Positions 30,080 through 42,298 of a DNA stretch of 64,000 nucleotides are shown here, piece by piece (position 1 is the first letter of the stretch; every line of letters starts with the position of its first letter). Below the pieces are notes generated by a model. That model searched no databases and was not told where the DNA came from. It saw only the letters and a program-made list of their open reading frames with translations. A program made the translations under genes and the position numbers. Origin of the DNA: Armillaria gallica (lineage: Eukaryota; Basidiomycota; Agaricomycetes; Agaricales; Physalacriaceae); the NCBI GenBank assembly GCA_037576215.1, contig JBANDB010000002.1:5208001-5272000 (forward strand), read 5' to 3'.

Positions 30080-31348
30080 TCAAAAAATACGTCTGCTGCT
30101 AGCCGGGAATGGGGACACAGGCACATCATATGTGTGTTCCGTCATATCAAAAACCCTCAAGTTTGCCTTCTCCTTCAGCACCTTGCACGCATCTATGATG
30201 GCACCTCTCAAACAATCCGTACACAAACCCGAATGAGCGTCGTAATCCTTTAACTGTAACACGAGATCCACGTTCCGGACGAGCTGTGACAGGAGGTCGC
30301 TCAGCTCCTCGAAGACACTCTTTAGCGGCTCGAGTTGTTCCGGAGTGACATAATGTCCCCTGCCAGCCAACTTGATGGTCAATCGCTCCATGACGGTAGA
30401 CTCCTTCTCTACTGCTTTGAAGCACTTGACCCACCAGCGTATGAACTGCAGCATGTCGTCGTTCAGCTCAATGCCGACACGTAGTTCGATGTTCGGATTC
30501 AAGTGAAGAGGGGAGATATTGGGTGCCAACAAATCCGTGAAGTACCAGACTAGTTAATGCGACAGGTCAGCAGGGGCTGAATGAAATATGAAGGGATATT
30601 TATACAGACCACAATCAATCTCCAGTACGTTTAGACGGCTTGATGCTAAATTGGCAGTCTGGACAACTGCACAAAGTCCATCCAGAGGAAGCTTTATAGC
30701 GTGGAATTCTTCCAGGTGATCCAGATACACAGACCGATATGAACGCAAGCCTTCCCAGAATATGAGGCTTGTACTCCAGCTGACATAGAAACACATCTTC
30801 CTGATGCGGGGAGCAGCAGGCGCCGGCACGACGGGTATGTCGTTCGTGTTCAATTCTGTCAGGCCTGATATGTCCAACTCCGTCACATTGGGAAGGGAAA
30901 GAACGATATGGTGGAACTCTAGAAAGGTGTTCCATCGGGGACCTTCGAGCTCGAGCCTGGTTATGGCGAGATAGGGGGCCGAGGACACGAACGGAGGCAA
31001 AATATGCCGCCATTCACATTTCTCAGCGGGATGGCCGACATAAGCACCATCGTTCCAGATGCATAGTGTCACCGAGGATAGAAGTGAGTGCAGGAACTCG
31101 ACAGGGCTTGGGTGAAAAAAATCGCAGCATCGGAACTGGACGCGCTTGATGCACTGGAGCAGCTCTGGTGAATGCGCGATGCCAGAAAGGCGTGGTGACA
31201 GTGGATCATGGCACGAGACGTAGTGGAAACGGTGGACACGTGTGCGAGGGTAAAATTGGCGAGAAACAAGTGAGCACTCTTTTAGCACGGAAGGTGAGTC
31301 ATGTAGGTAGTCGAGTATCTTGTCGATCAACTCTTGCGGGTACATCAT
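30080..31348 (-). CDS. F-box family protein, copy F
   Basis: Exon 1 at 30610-31348, a 60 bp intron at 30550-30609 (donor GTCTGT) and exon 2 at 30080-30549 give 402 residues. MMYPQELIDKILDYLHDSPS opens the F-box region; FVSSAPYLAITRLELEG, EFHHIVLSLPNVTELDI, RSVYLDHLEEFHAIKL, then FIRWWVKCFK and MERLTIKL follow. Exon 2 is 470 nt like those of A, C and G. The ATG pair at 31348/31345 lies downstream of the conserved promoter block. Confidence 0.83.
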
Positions 31349-32024
31349 GCATATGATGGCGGAAGGTAACTTGGACTGATCTTGATATAATAGGGGCCAC
31401 CTGTGCTTATACAGTCCGCTACCCAGGTAAATAAAAACAAACTACTTCTACTAAGCCGGAGACAACTCGACATCATGCTTGATGCATTGATGACCGGAAT
31501 CCTAATATAAAGTCACCACGGGCCTGATTCATCTTGAACTCCATTCCAGGCTCAACACGTCGGGACACGAAGGGCTTTCTGAAAATGGCGATAGGCTTAG
31601 GAATTTGTGTCTTCATTATAGATGGATACTAACGTTGCAGACTGTAGGACTTGGATGTGTCCACCGCACAACGCTCAAACTTTTCTCTAACGAATCGAAC
31701 CAGTGGTAGAAACGTTACAAATGTCACAGCGAAGTTGCTTTCCTGAAAATTTTGAATGGAGGCTCCGGCAGAGAGGATGCATAGATACCTGGAGTATGAG
31801 AAGGGTGCAATTCAATATTCCAGGACTAGGTACATAGTAGAAGGATGGGATAATCGCAATTTGATTAGATTCGGCAAGTCCGGCTTCAAACGTTCGATCA
31901 CGTGCCAAGATGTCGGTTACCGGCCCGAACGGCGATCCACAGGTTGACCTTGCTCCATTGCCACTACGACCGCCGTCTTCCTCTCTTGACGGCTCTATAT
32001 CGCGGCAGTCCCACCAACGCTTCA
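31349..32024. other. Divergent promoter region, no gene seen
   Basis: The side near F holds the family promoter block on the minus strand (about 31390-31445, TACCCAGGTAAATA, AAACTACTTCTAC). The rest shows no recognisable gene. Confidence 0.5.
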
Positions 32025-35000
32025 ATGCCTCTATTTGATTTTGTAATCTCGCATCCTGCAGAATGGCCTACTGAGATAAAGGACTTGGCCTGCTTACTTG
32101 ACTCTCCAATCCCCTCTCAACTCGTCAACGGACCATGCCCAGCCGTCTCTTCCCGGGCCTCTCCTTTACTCGATAAGCTCAGGAACTCGGGATCATCAGA
32201 ACATACCACAGAGTCTGATTCCGAAATACTGGATATTTTAGATTTGGTGCTTTCGACTGTTGGCACGCTCAGGGCGCTCTCCGACGCGTCAAACAATGAT
32301 ACCCCATCAACGATACCTTTTTGGTCCCTTTTGATTCGATCGCTGGCATTTGTCTGTTATGATAAGTCACATATAACGTGGGTGTGAACTAAATGGACCT
32401 CGATATACTTGCTAACAAATTGTGGGCAGGCAAGAGGCAGCATTCGTTCGACCACGGTTATCCTACGTGCGGAGCTTTATGGAGGATGGGCACGCTTCAT
32501 TGCTAATATCTCACATCGTTGAAGATATTCAACGACCGAGGTCAGTCGTAAACGATGAAGCTTCGGGGCACCTGTCTATAATGACGGCGGAATGCTCGAA
32601 CGGAGAATCGCAGGAAGAATCTGACTCGGAAACTTCATACGATGAAGAATTCTCCTCCGAAACCAGCTATGAGGTTTCAACGGATCCGACGTCTGCTCAG
32701 TCGTCCTACGTTCCCCTTGATGCCCACATCCTTGCTTCTTGGCGCCACCCGAATTCCGTTGTTCTTCCATTCCTCTGTGTGACCGATGAGGAAGACATTT
32801 TCAGCCTAATGGGTGGTGTTCTTTATCAGCGATCAACTTGGGGAATCTCTGAGCCTGTTATTGGAATTATCCTATCAAAAACAGGGTTCGTGGGCCGCGT
32901 GGTGCTGGGTTGGCTTGACAAAGTGTGTCCCGACCCTGAGGTTCTAGTGCGTCGGGTTCTCCTGACTCATTTCCGTCACTGACTGGATTTTTTTAATAGC
33001 CGGCAATTCGATTCGCGTATGGAGATGAGACGCGTACAGACGCGTCGTTGGGAGTGTACGATCTTACTGACCCAGTCAGTGCTGTCAAATTTTCGCAATT
33101 CATCCTCGGCCTCCGGGCGCACGTCGAGGGAATCGTGGCCCAGTGTCATACACCGACGTTCAAACGACTTTCGTGGAGATCAGATAGCATCGATGATGAC
33201 AATTCGGGTACCGAAGAACAATGGAAACAAAGGATCGTTAATTGGCTTAATGCGGTTGCAAAATGGTTGGTGTTTCTTTATTTGGCCCTACCCTTGTCCC
33301 TCATGTATTTAACAGCAGAGCACCTTCCGATTCCTCGTCAAGTCATTCCTGCTCATTCCCCATGGCTGACTCTGAAAAGCGCCAAACGCGATCGTCTTCA
33401 AAGTCAAGGTCTGCAACGCCCTCGACGTCTGCAGGCAGTAACCACAAACTATCCCTAGCGGAGCCTGCAGTTGCGCGTTCGAAGTCCCCGTCTGATGGAG
33501 CGTCTGTTCAGTCTGTGGAACGTGGCCGGCAAGAGTAAGTGATGTCGTTCATGGTTCTTTGAATATCATTCTCACCATTTTGCAGAACACAGGCACACGG
33601 TGGGTCTTCCATCACTGGCAAGACCGGTAAACGATCGAAGAGCGCAGATGCCTTGTCTTGTTCAGCGTACGCCTCCTCTCTTACCCGTTTAGACAGCCCA
33701 TGCTAATGCCTTATTTTCAGATTGGGTGCCAAGTCCCTGGCTGGCATATCCCCCGATGCAAAGTTGTCGTTCTCAACTTACGCTCATGAACGCCACATCA
33801 CCGGCTTGACCAATGTACAGTTCAAAGTTGACGCGGAGGAACTCGAGAAGTCGAAGATGCCTGCATCACAAATCAAAGAACTGACTTCCATCGCACCGGA
33901 GATTAACGAAATGCTTGAGTTTTATGAGAAAATAACACAATTTATGAAGCCACCTCTCGAGGTATGTTTCTTTACTGGCCTTATCTTTTCGTTGTGGCTT
34001 AATTATCTTAGCATAAAATGCCTGTCGTTGACAAACGTGTTGAAGATGTACGGGAGCAATTCCTCTCACAAACAAAGGTGTTACGTGAAAACAAGAACAC
34101 TCCGGAACTTCCTCAAGACTTTTGGAAAGTTATTTCTGGCAGTTTTTCGTCTCTTCTATGGGCGTCAGTTGGCGGTTACTCGAAAGCGAAGGGTGGTAAA
34201 GATCACAACGAAGCTGAAGCTCGCCATGAGTGGGACATCCTGCTTAATCTTGGCTTCGTGAATACGCATGAATTGGCTTCTGGAAGAATAGTGTAAGTCC
34301 TTTTGAATCACTGCCGTGGCTTTCCTTCATTCATCTTTACCCCAGATTAGAAAGAGCGCTCTCGCTGTCTCGTAATGTTGCCGCGGATTTGGCAAAAACA
34401 TCTGTCGAGTTCACCGGCGAAGCATTCCAACCTGTTGCGGACCTAGGACACAACATCAGTCGATTGGTCGAACAAACCTTAAATCGCCTTCAATATTCCT
34501 CTGTGGATAACCTCGATATTCTCCGTCAAGCGACAAATGTTGTCACTCTTGCTCTAGATCATCGACTCGAAGTACGCCAGCTCTTCAAAGATGCGGATGA
34601 AGCCAAGCGCGCCGTCTTAAAGCGCAACGGAGATGAGCCAGAACTTGGTATTGTTGATGCGATTTTAACAATACCGCTGGAGCATGGCCTAAAGAGCCCG
34701 GAACCTCTGATTCGCATCACAGAAACTCGCCAAACCGTTCAAGCTTCTCGAACCCTGAATGCAGACAGTATTGCTGAACCGGATAATGACCCGGTGTCTA
34801 ACGTAGGATCATCGACGTCGAACGGTCGTACAACCAAATCCAAACCGTCTCGCGCTAGGTCGGCACGAACGGCATCGACGTCGGCTCGAATGGTTGCGAT
34901 CGAGGAAGAGCAAGCAGCACTTTCCCCGGGGGCAAAGAAAAAAAAGAATGCTGAGGCGTGGAAGTGGATGCACCCATTTGCAGTGACTTGCTCTGAGACC

Positions 35001-35516
35001 AAACTTACGCCGAAGATGAACTTACCATCGGAAGTGGTAATGGATATCAAGGCGCTGGCCACAAAACTTCTGCTGGCCGTTCTAGTTGTGGAGTACAAGA
35101 AACCGACTCAGACCTATGCGAAAGCTGTTGTGCAAGCGAAAATGTATCTGGAGGCTTCGGTTCGATATCTTGCAAGCCTAGGGGTTACCAAGCAAGCTGT
35201 TTTCGCATTAGTCACAGATGGTATCAAGGGGGCTATCCTCATGGCTTGGTGTTCGAGCGACTCCGAGGTGAGTTGTTTTCTTTCGCTACTGTACTTCATA
35301 CTCACCCTAACTTAGCGCGTCTACATTGTTGAGCGCAACGTGCGGACATTCGATATCTCCCAGCCCATTGAGGTCTACCATTTCGTAACGGTGCTCTTGC
35401 GTCTGCGAGAATATGGTGATACAACGCTGAAGGACGCGGTTGAGGCAGCGCTAAAGGCGAACGACTTCAAGCAAAGCAGCTGGAGCAAAATAGCGCAGTT
35501 CAATAGGATGGAATGA
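32025..35516 (+). CDS. Unrecognised 1026-residue protein with a PD-(D/E)XK-like C-terminus
   Basis: Nine exons: 32025-32377, 32430-32946, 33000-33265, 33316-33534, 33586-33666, 33721-33961, 34012-34292, 34346-35267, 35316-35516. All introns are 49-53 bp GT-AG and every phase closes, giving 3081 nt. An acidic Ser/Glu tract (EESDSETSYDEEFSSETSYE) lies near residues 175-205 and a basic Ser-rich segment (SEKRQTRSSSKSRSATPSTS) near 395. A second low-complexity basic patch precedes the C-terminal domain. Near residue 900, LLAVLVVEYKKPTQTYAKAV, then QAKMYLEASVRYL and VFALVTDGIKGAILMAW resemble the core of PD-(D/E)XK nuclease-like domains (E-x-K on a hydrophobic strand, then a helix). It ends VYIVERNVRTFDIS and LLRLREYGDTTL. 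I do not know a function; a nucleic-acid-binding or cleaving role is inference only. Confidence 0.75.
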
Positions 35517-36445
35517 AATCAAGTGGGAGTCACGGATATTTTACTTTGCTTTGTTTGATGTGTATCTGCTTTCTATTTGCTGTCGAGGATTTACATGCTA
35601 TGGCATATATTACGTACTTATACTTATGAGATATATGATACATATTACCGACCTACGCCATCGAACTGTTGAATGGTAACCACTTGTCGTTGTGAGAGAA
35701 TACAAGAATCGGACGGTCAGTGTGGTATAGGCCTAAGGACCTGGGGTGAGTAATAAACGATGGGTGCCCGGTCAAAGAAGCGGTATGAGTCCATATCAAT
35801 TATACAAAATTTACCCTTTCCTGTCAGCCGTGGGAACTGCGCCCCAAGGTGCTTCGCTTTAACTCGAGTCGAAGACGCTGCCCCATCCAACTCACATCGT
35901 CAACTCGTTTCGGGTGACCCTACTAAATGGTTGACCACATTGAAAGATGGTCTGTCAGATCTCTATCGTGATTCTTGAGCGCGTTTTCAGCTGCAATCTA
36001 ACGAAACAACGGGAAGAATTCATCGGTTTGCCCCAAAAGACCCATAAAATATTGACCTGCAATAATCTCTGATGATCCTAGGCAGTTTTACTGGTGGCCA
36101 CCACGTTCGCCTCCAACTCCGTCTTTTACTAGCTTCATTCTAGACTTAGTTGTCAGAACGCCAACGTTGACACCTTCCAGGCGCGATTTGATTTTAGAAA
36201 ATTACCGAAATCCCTAGCTGTACGTTGAAAACATATAGCACCGATTAACTGTGTCCGAGTCCGTGTTTAAGCATCTGAGATGACACTCTCGACTGGGAAG
36301 TAGAGGGAGCATGTATAGCAAAACTCGTAAGCAGAAAAAGGTACACGAGAAAGAACAAATCTAAAACACAGCGATTCATTGTCATACAGGTAGTAAAAGA
36401 ACCACTGCCGCGAAGATCCAGCCGCGGAGACACCTCAAATTTCCT
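35517..36445. other. Intergenic with a short relic
   Basis: No gene seen. Around 35720-35875 the sequence (GGCCTAAGGACCTGG, CATATCAATTATA, TTTACCCTTTCCTG, GGGAACTGCGC) resembles 60725-61170 in pieces, so part of that region was copied here and shortened. Confidence 0.5.
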
Positions 36446-37771
36446 TTACACTTCTGGGGGTACTTCAAACAAGACGCATCTGCTATAATGGTTCGTGATA
36501 GCATTTTGTATCTCGTTCCGGATTACTGATCGCACAATTATTTGACCGCAAACATAGCAGAAGTGACTGGGTCAGCAGGATCAGCACACGGAGCAGCCGC
36601 AATAAAAAGTAAGTGCTCACGTATTGCATCCTGGTGAGATGCACTAGATGAAAAGCGGAGCTCAGTAAAAAAGTATACCCACAAACTGGATCCTTGATAG
36701 ACATACCATCATGTGGTTGCACCCACCATCCTGCTCCACGGGGGTCTTACAGCCTGTAGGACTCGGATGTCAGTTGAAGACACGAGGTAGACACGAGGCA
36801 CCTACCTGGACAGTACTTCCAGCCTCGTTGTTTTATCAGATGATCCAACTCGGATGTTCCATCGCAACTATGTTCAGGACCGCCAGCGGTCGTGTCAATG
36901 GTCTGTGAGCAAGACTTGCACCACTCATGTTCGCACTCAGGTAGAGGGCATGTGATAATGCTACACTGTTGGTAGTCAATTCCGTCAACGAAAGCGCCAT
37001 TCTGGCATCTGTATTTACGGAAATGAGGTAAGGCGAGCAATCAGCGATGAGAAAGCGTACCGGCGACAGTGCATTAGAATAGAGAAAGCGGACATTTGAA
37101 GCTCATCCCAGATAAGGAAGTCTTTCTCTGATATCCCGATGTCAAGTATCAGGGTCTCCGGAAGACCTAAAAATGATCGTTAATGTAATGAGGCGTGGAT
37201 TGTTCACAGACTCACTTGTTCTCGTCTTCCCATCCATGCATAGAGGACACAAAATAGGGAAGCGGTGATCATGCAAAGTTGTCAAGATGTGTTGGCGAAG
37301 GCAGTCTCGACAGGCCAAATGGTCGCACTCGGGGATGAAAGCGACATCTTCCATAGGAAGGTTATCAAAACAGATGCCACAATCGAAAATTTCTTGTGCA
37401 TCATATTGCAGGGCAAGTCGTTCCTCTTCCAGTCTACGATCCTCTTCATCATACTCTCGTTGCAACGCAGAGGCGTATTCGAGACTAGATTCTGTATAAT
37501 CCAACCCTCGCACTTTATGGCTCGAGCTCGCGGCATTTCCTTGGAAAGATGGCAAAGAGGGGCGATCCCAATTCGGGCGTAGTTCGATGGTGCGAGAAAA
37601 ACGGCGAGGTGACGTTTCTCCGAGTCTTTCCAACGCCTCTCGAAGGTCCTTGAGATGTCCTTCGAAAGGATCATTGTCAGGCGCCTTGCCGCCTCTTTTC
37701 AAGAGGTTGGATGAGCCCGTCAAGGACCGAATTGGCGCCGCTAGCGTCGGCGAGCTGAGAGTAGACAGCAT
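36446..37771 (-). CDS. RBR-type E3 ubiquitin ligase, copy 1
   Basis: RING-between-RING ligases take ubiquitin from the E2 onto a catalytic Cys in the last RING and pass it to the substrate. Six exons (37216-37771, 37061-37166, 36806-37008, 36707-36753, 36621-36643, 36446-36566) sum to 1056 nt, 351 residues. RING1 starts FDCGICFDNLPMEDVAF with CDHLACRDCLRQH and CPLC (residues about 135-185). The IBR has CPLPECEHEWCKSC. The last RING reads WKYCPGCKTPVEQDGGCNHM followed by CISPGCNTHFCYVCG; the Cys in GGCNHM is the expected catalytic one. A coiled stretch REYDEEDRRLEEERLALQ precedes RING1. Compared with copy 3 the N-terminal domain is missing and replaced by about 75 unrelated residues. Confidence 0.87.
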
Positions 37772-39400
37772 GTCGAATGAAGCACTTCGAGGTATCGCAC
37801 CAGAGGCTGACGGTCCCGAAACGTCTCACGGTAGAAGCATAGACTCGCGACGACGCCTTTATGACTGAATACCACTGCTTCCTTTCACTCTTTCAATACT
37901 TCCACAGGCTTTCACAGTGCACATTACAGGGCGGGGTCTTGCAGCTATTCTTGTAGTGATGTCGTCATCATCCTTCACGATGGCACGGAGATTACTGGTG
38001 AAGAGGTTAGCGTCAGAGAAACTTATTTAGCACAGCATCCGGACTAGCCTGCTTTGCCTTCTTTGTAACCCGCACATCATTAAGCTATGCAATGCTTCGG
38101 TGCTGTCGACAGTATCTGCCGCGTCTTGACGAACTATCTGCAGCTAAGAGGTTTTGTGAAGGAAGCAGCGTGTTGAAAGCTCAGCTGATCGACTAGTATG
38201 CACCCATTTGCGAGTTGTGAACAACAGTGACCAGTGGGAGTGTGAGAATTGTCGAAGTCAAGGGACAGGAGGGACAGGAAGCGCTGAATGCAGATCATGA
38301 TGCAGCAGTGCCAGGCATTCAAGAGGAGGCGTGCCGCTAGTCCTATGTGTGATCGTCACATCCTTCAGGATGGTACGGAGATTACTGTCTCGGAAGAGCT
38401 TAGCGTCAAACATCATTGTTAGCACGGAGTAGCCTCCTTTGCCTGTTTTGCATCCCGCTCAACCTTTGGTGGAAGACTTTGGAGCTATCAAGAGGATCTG
38501 CCGCATCTTGACCGGGGACCCAAGAGGTTCTATGAAGGTAGTGTGCTTGTCGTTAATCGACCATTATGTATTTATTTCCGGATTGTGAATAATAGTGACT
38601 CCTGGAAAAGTGTGAGAAATGTCGAGGTCAATGGACAGGAAGTACTATATACCGTGATACAGTAATGTGAGGCTGCCCGTGGATCAGATGGACCTTGTTC
38701 TGATGGAACTGTAGCCCCAGCCAACGAGGTTGACGGCGAGACAAGGCTTAGCACCGAAATCACAGGTAAGCTGAAAGAGGGTTCTCTCTAGGTAGCAAAG
38801 TTGTGGCGTCTGCTATGGCTTGACCAATGGAACGATCCAAAGTAAATGAGGGTCGTGACTCGTGAAGATACGCAAGGCTTAGATAATTAATCAAAAGAAG
38901 AGCAACTCCGGAGGCTCGATATTGATGTCACCGGCAATACTTGCAGCCTGCCACGACTAATGGTTCATAGAGGCGCCTTTTTAGCGAGGGCAAAAGTAGA
39001 ACACAATACCGTGGGAACATTATGCTCGTATTATGTTCCCACGGTCACCCTATCTGTGAACGCGTCAATAAAATTGGTCACCGTTGATCACAGTAATATT
39101 ATCTCTCCACCGTCTTCCGCGATACCCCACTGCCCGGTATCTTTACACTATTGTCCTCAATCTCAGAAAGATTCACGCGGCGACCTTCTGGCGCAAACCA
39201 AAGCAAGGTTCTTTTATCCAAGCGCAAGCCTGCTTTCAACATCAGGTTCTTGGCGATTGGCGACCCTTACCACAACGACTATTTGAAGGGGAAACGGAGA
39301 AGGTTCTCGTACAGGATTTGGCTGGAATATCAGGTTTGCATTGCCAAACATTGCACTATATATGGTAACGGTTGCTTTCCTCTGACATTTCTTTCGCTAC
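37772..39400. repeat. Upstream part of the RBR duplication unit, copy 1
   Basis: Matches 42299-43770 closely (with short indels), so the tandem duplication includes about 1.5 kb upstream of the ligase. No convincing gene. It contains the 13 bp-arm hairpin at 39008-39045. Confidence 0.6.
39008..39045. repeat. Perfect hairpin, 13 bp arms and 12 nt loop
   Basis: ACCGTGGGAACAT at 39008-39020 and its exact reverse complement at 39033-39045. The same hairpin recurs at 43446-43483, with one loop base changed but both arms unchanged. Confidence 0.6.
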
Positions 39401-40969
39401 CCTTCGCTCAAGCGTCCCACCACACCCGCATCATGCGCCAGTGATCTCAGGCCCAATTGGTATATTTTTTATCCATTTGGCTAACCCGGCGACCACGAGC
39501 ATGGATAGCGTGCATTTCTACCTCCCCACCACACATAAACCCTCGAATGAGGCGGCACCCTCTATGACCTTCCAAACACCGGATGACCCAATCTGGACCC
39601 TTTGCAATGAGTACTGTGCCCGCCAACGCGTACCGTGGCACCAAATGTGATTTTCGACCCCATTCAAGCCACCCGCCGCCCCTAACGTCAACATCGGGGC
39701 CAATCAGCTGCCATGATCGACATTCACCAACGAAAATGGGCACTAAATAGCGCAGGGATTCAATATCACCCACCATCTGCAACCGCAACGACATATCGAA
39801 CCAAATACGACTGCGACAAACGGGATGGCGACGGCGACGACGGAAGGGGCTGAGGAGCGATGGCAAGCGATGCTGGAGAGTGGGATCAAGCTGTGGGGGG
39901 TGGTTGACGATGCAGGGATGTGGGAAAGGGCAGGAAAGATAGAGAAGGAGGGCGGGAGGAAGGTCTGCAACATCGGGCTGCCCCGCGCGACCCAGCTTGC
40001 CTACGCCCCCCAAACTTGTGCATCCCCCATTCTTTGAGTGGGGATCACGAATCTGTAGTCTTTTTGCTTTCCCTAGTCGCTGTGCGCCTGCTCACCATCC
40101 CGACACCCACCCTTTTTCTTTCGTATCCCCCAACAGTGTAATATTATACAGCTGAATCGGAAGATATGTCGAACACATTTACTGCCTGTTCAAAGTGCAC
40201 TTGGTAATATTACATGGTCGATTTAAGTTGTTCTTTGAGTCTCGAGTTCGAATCTTGAAGCTAAGCTTGGAAGCTTGATCGATGATCGCGTAGACATTTT
40301 GTTAGTGGTTCGGGCCAACATTTACCCCAATAAAAAGGTCATTCCTGTTGGAAGTCGAACTCGCTATATACCCTGGCCGGATACTTACTATATTTAGGTA
40401 GATTACTATTTACATATTTGTGTTTTTACGACAATTAACTTACCTTTTACCACTACGACGTCCGTTCACTACGCTTCGCCCATGCCCATATCCCTGAATT
40501 CCAACAATTCCTACCACAGCGCATCCGCTCGTACAATTGGCTGCGTCCCAACAGAGATACCCGTCACTTACCTATATTATACACCGTTGTACTATGTATG
40601 TCCAAGTGTATCATTACCAAGCAATCATTATTCGTCGGACTCGTATCCGCCGTGCTCGCACCGGCCCTCTTGGCTAAGTACACTGTGTACAGCCCGTGCC
40701 ACTCATTGTCATATTTATGTCAAGAAATGGCACCGATAGGCTCCCTATATATGTATTTATTGCGCCTTTACAGTTTACACCAGTCAGTTAGACACAATAG
40801 GTTATGTTTTGACATCGAGCCTAAACTAATAAATATACAAGTCAACTGGAACGAATCAGAAGATGAAGCAGAGGAAGTAAGAAAGAATCAAATCCAACGT
40901 CAAAGCAATTCCGTCATATGCATAGCAAGATCTTGACCTTGTGGGACACGGCATCAAAGTAACTATTTA
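39401..40969. other. Intergenic between RBR copies 1 and 2
   Basis: No recognised gene. A plus-strand frame at 39825-40037 (MATATTEGAEERWQAMLESG) and a longer minus-strand frame across it are open but not supported by anything else. The last 300 bp (from about 40675) match 44180-44420 upstream of the copy 3 stop side, marking the tandem unit boundary. Confidence 0.45.
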
Positions 40970-42298
40970 TCACGCTGCAGGCACCCCATTGTACATGCAG
41001 TTCCGATAATGTTCGCCGACTGCATTTCGAATGTCATCCCGCACCGTCGACTGTAGAATCATGTTGCCGCACGCATAGCAGAAACAACTGGGGGAGGCGG
41101 ATCAGCATGAAGCCATAAGAACGCATCGAGCACATACGAATTGCACCCGGGTGACGTGCACTAGATTTTAAAAAAGAAGAGCTCAGTAAGTACAAAGCAT
41201 GCTACAGGTAGAATTATGTATCAACGTACGGTCATGTGGTTGCAACCACCATCCTTCTGGATAGGAGTCCTGCAGCCTGTACGATATGTCAGTACCAGGT
41301 CGGATACTCGAGAGATACAGGTACGAGGCACCTACCTGGGCAGTACTTCCAGCCCTGTTTTTTCATCAGATGGTCCAACTCTGATGTCCCGTCGCAGCTA
41401 TGTTCAGGAGCGCCAGGGGCCGTATCGATAGCTTGTGAGCAAGACTTGCACCACGTATGACTACATCCAGGCAAAGGACATGTAATAATCTTCGACTCTT
41501 GATATTCGGTTCGATCAACAAAAGTGCTTTTCTCGCATCTGGACCCCAAGGAGATGAAGTACACAAGGCAGATAAAATCAGGATACGTACTGGCGACAAT
41601 GCATCAGAATAGAAAATGCAGACAGTTGTAGTTCCTCCCAGATAAGGAAGTCTTTCTCTGATATCCCGATGTCAAGTATCAGGGTCTCCGGAAGACCTAA
41701 AAATGGCCATTAATGTAATGAGGCGTGAATTGTAATAGAACTCACTTGGTTTCGTCCCATCAGTGCATAGAGGACACAAAATAGGGAAGCGGTGATCATG
41801 CAAAGTTGTCAAAATGTGCTGGCGAAGACAGTCCCGACAGGCCAAATGGTCGCACTCGGGGATGAAAGCGACATCTTCCATAGGAAGGTTATCAAAACAG
41901 ATGCCACAGTCGAAAACTTCTTGTGCATCATATTGTAGGGCAAGTCGTTCCTCTTCTAGCCTACGATCCTCTTCATCATACTCTCGTTGCAGCGCAGAAG
42001 CATACTCGAGACTGGATTCCATATGATCCAACATTTGTACTTTATGGCTCGAGCTCGCGGCATTTCCTTGGAAAGATGGCAAGGAGGGGCGATCCCAATC
42101 CGAACGTACTTCGATGGTGCGGGAAAAACGGCGAGGTGGCGTTTCTCCGAGTCTTTCCAACGCCCCTCGAAGGTCCTTGAGATGTCTTTCAAAAGGATCA
42201 TCGTCAAGCACCTTGCCGTCCCCTTTCAAGAGGTTGGATGAGTCCGTCAAGGACCGAATTGGAGTCGCTAGCGTCGGCGGGCTGAGAGTAGACAGCAT
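40970..42298 (-). CDS. RBR-type E3 ubiquitin ligase, copy 2
   Basis: Same exon layout as copy 1. RING1: CGICFDNLPMEDVAF, ECDHLACRDCL, CPLC; IBR: CPLPGCSHTWCKSC; last RING: WKYCPGCRTPIQKDGGCNHM, then CTSPGCNSCFCYACG with the catalytic GGC kept. It ends GEHYRNCMYNGVPAA. The first exon (about 41756-42298) is very close to copy 1, but the C-terminal half is closer to copy 3, so this copy looks like a mosaic of the other two or the intermediate of the series. Confidence 0.85.

Noticed and set aside
39447..40013. 188-codon minus-strand frame
   Set aside because: Low-complexity composition, overlaps an equally open plus-strand frame, no domain features, not conserved in the duplicate unit.
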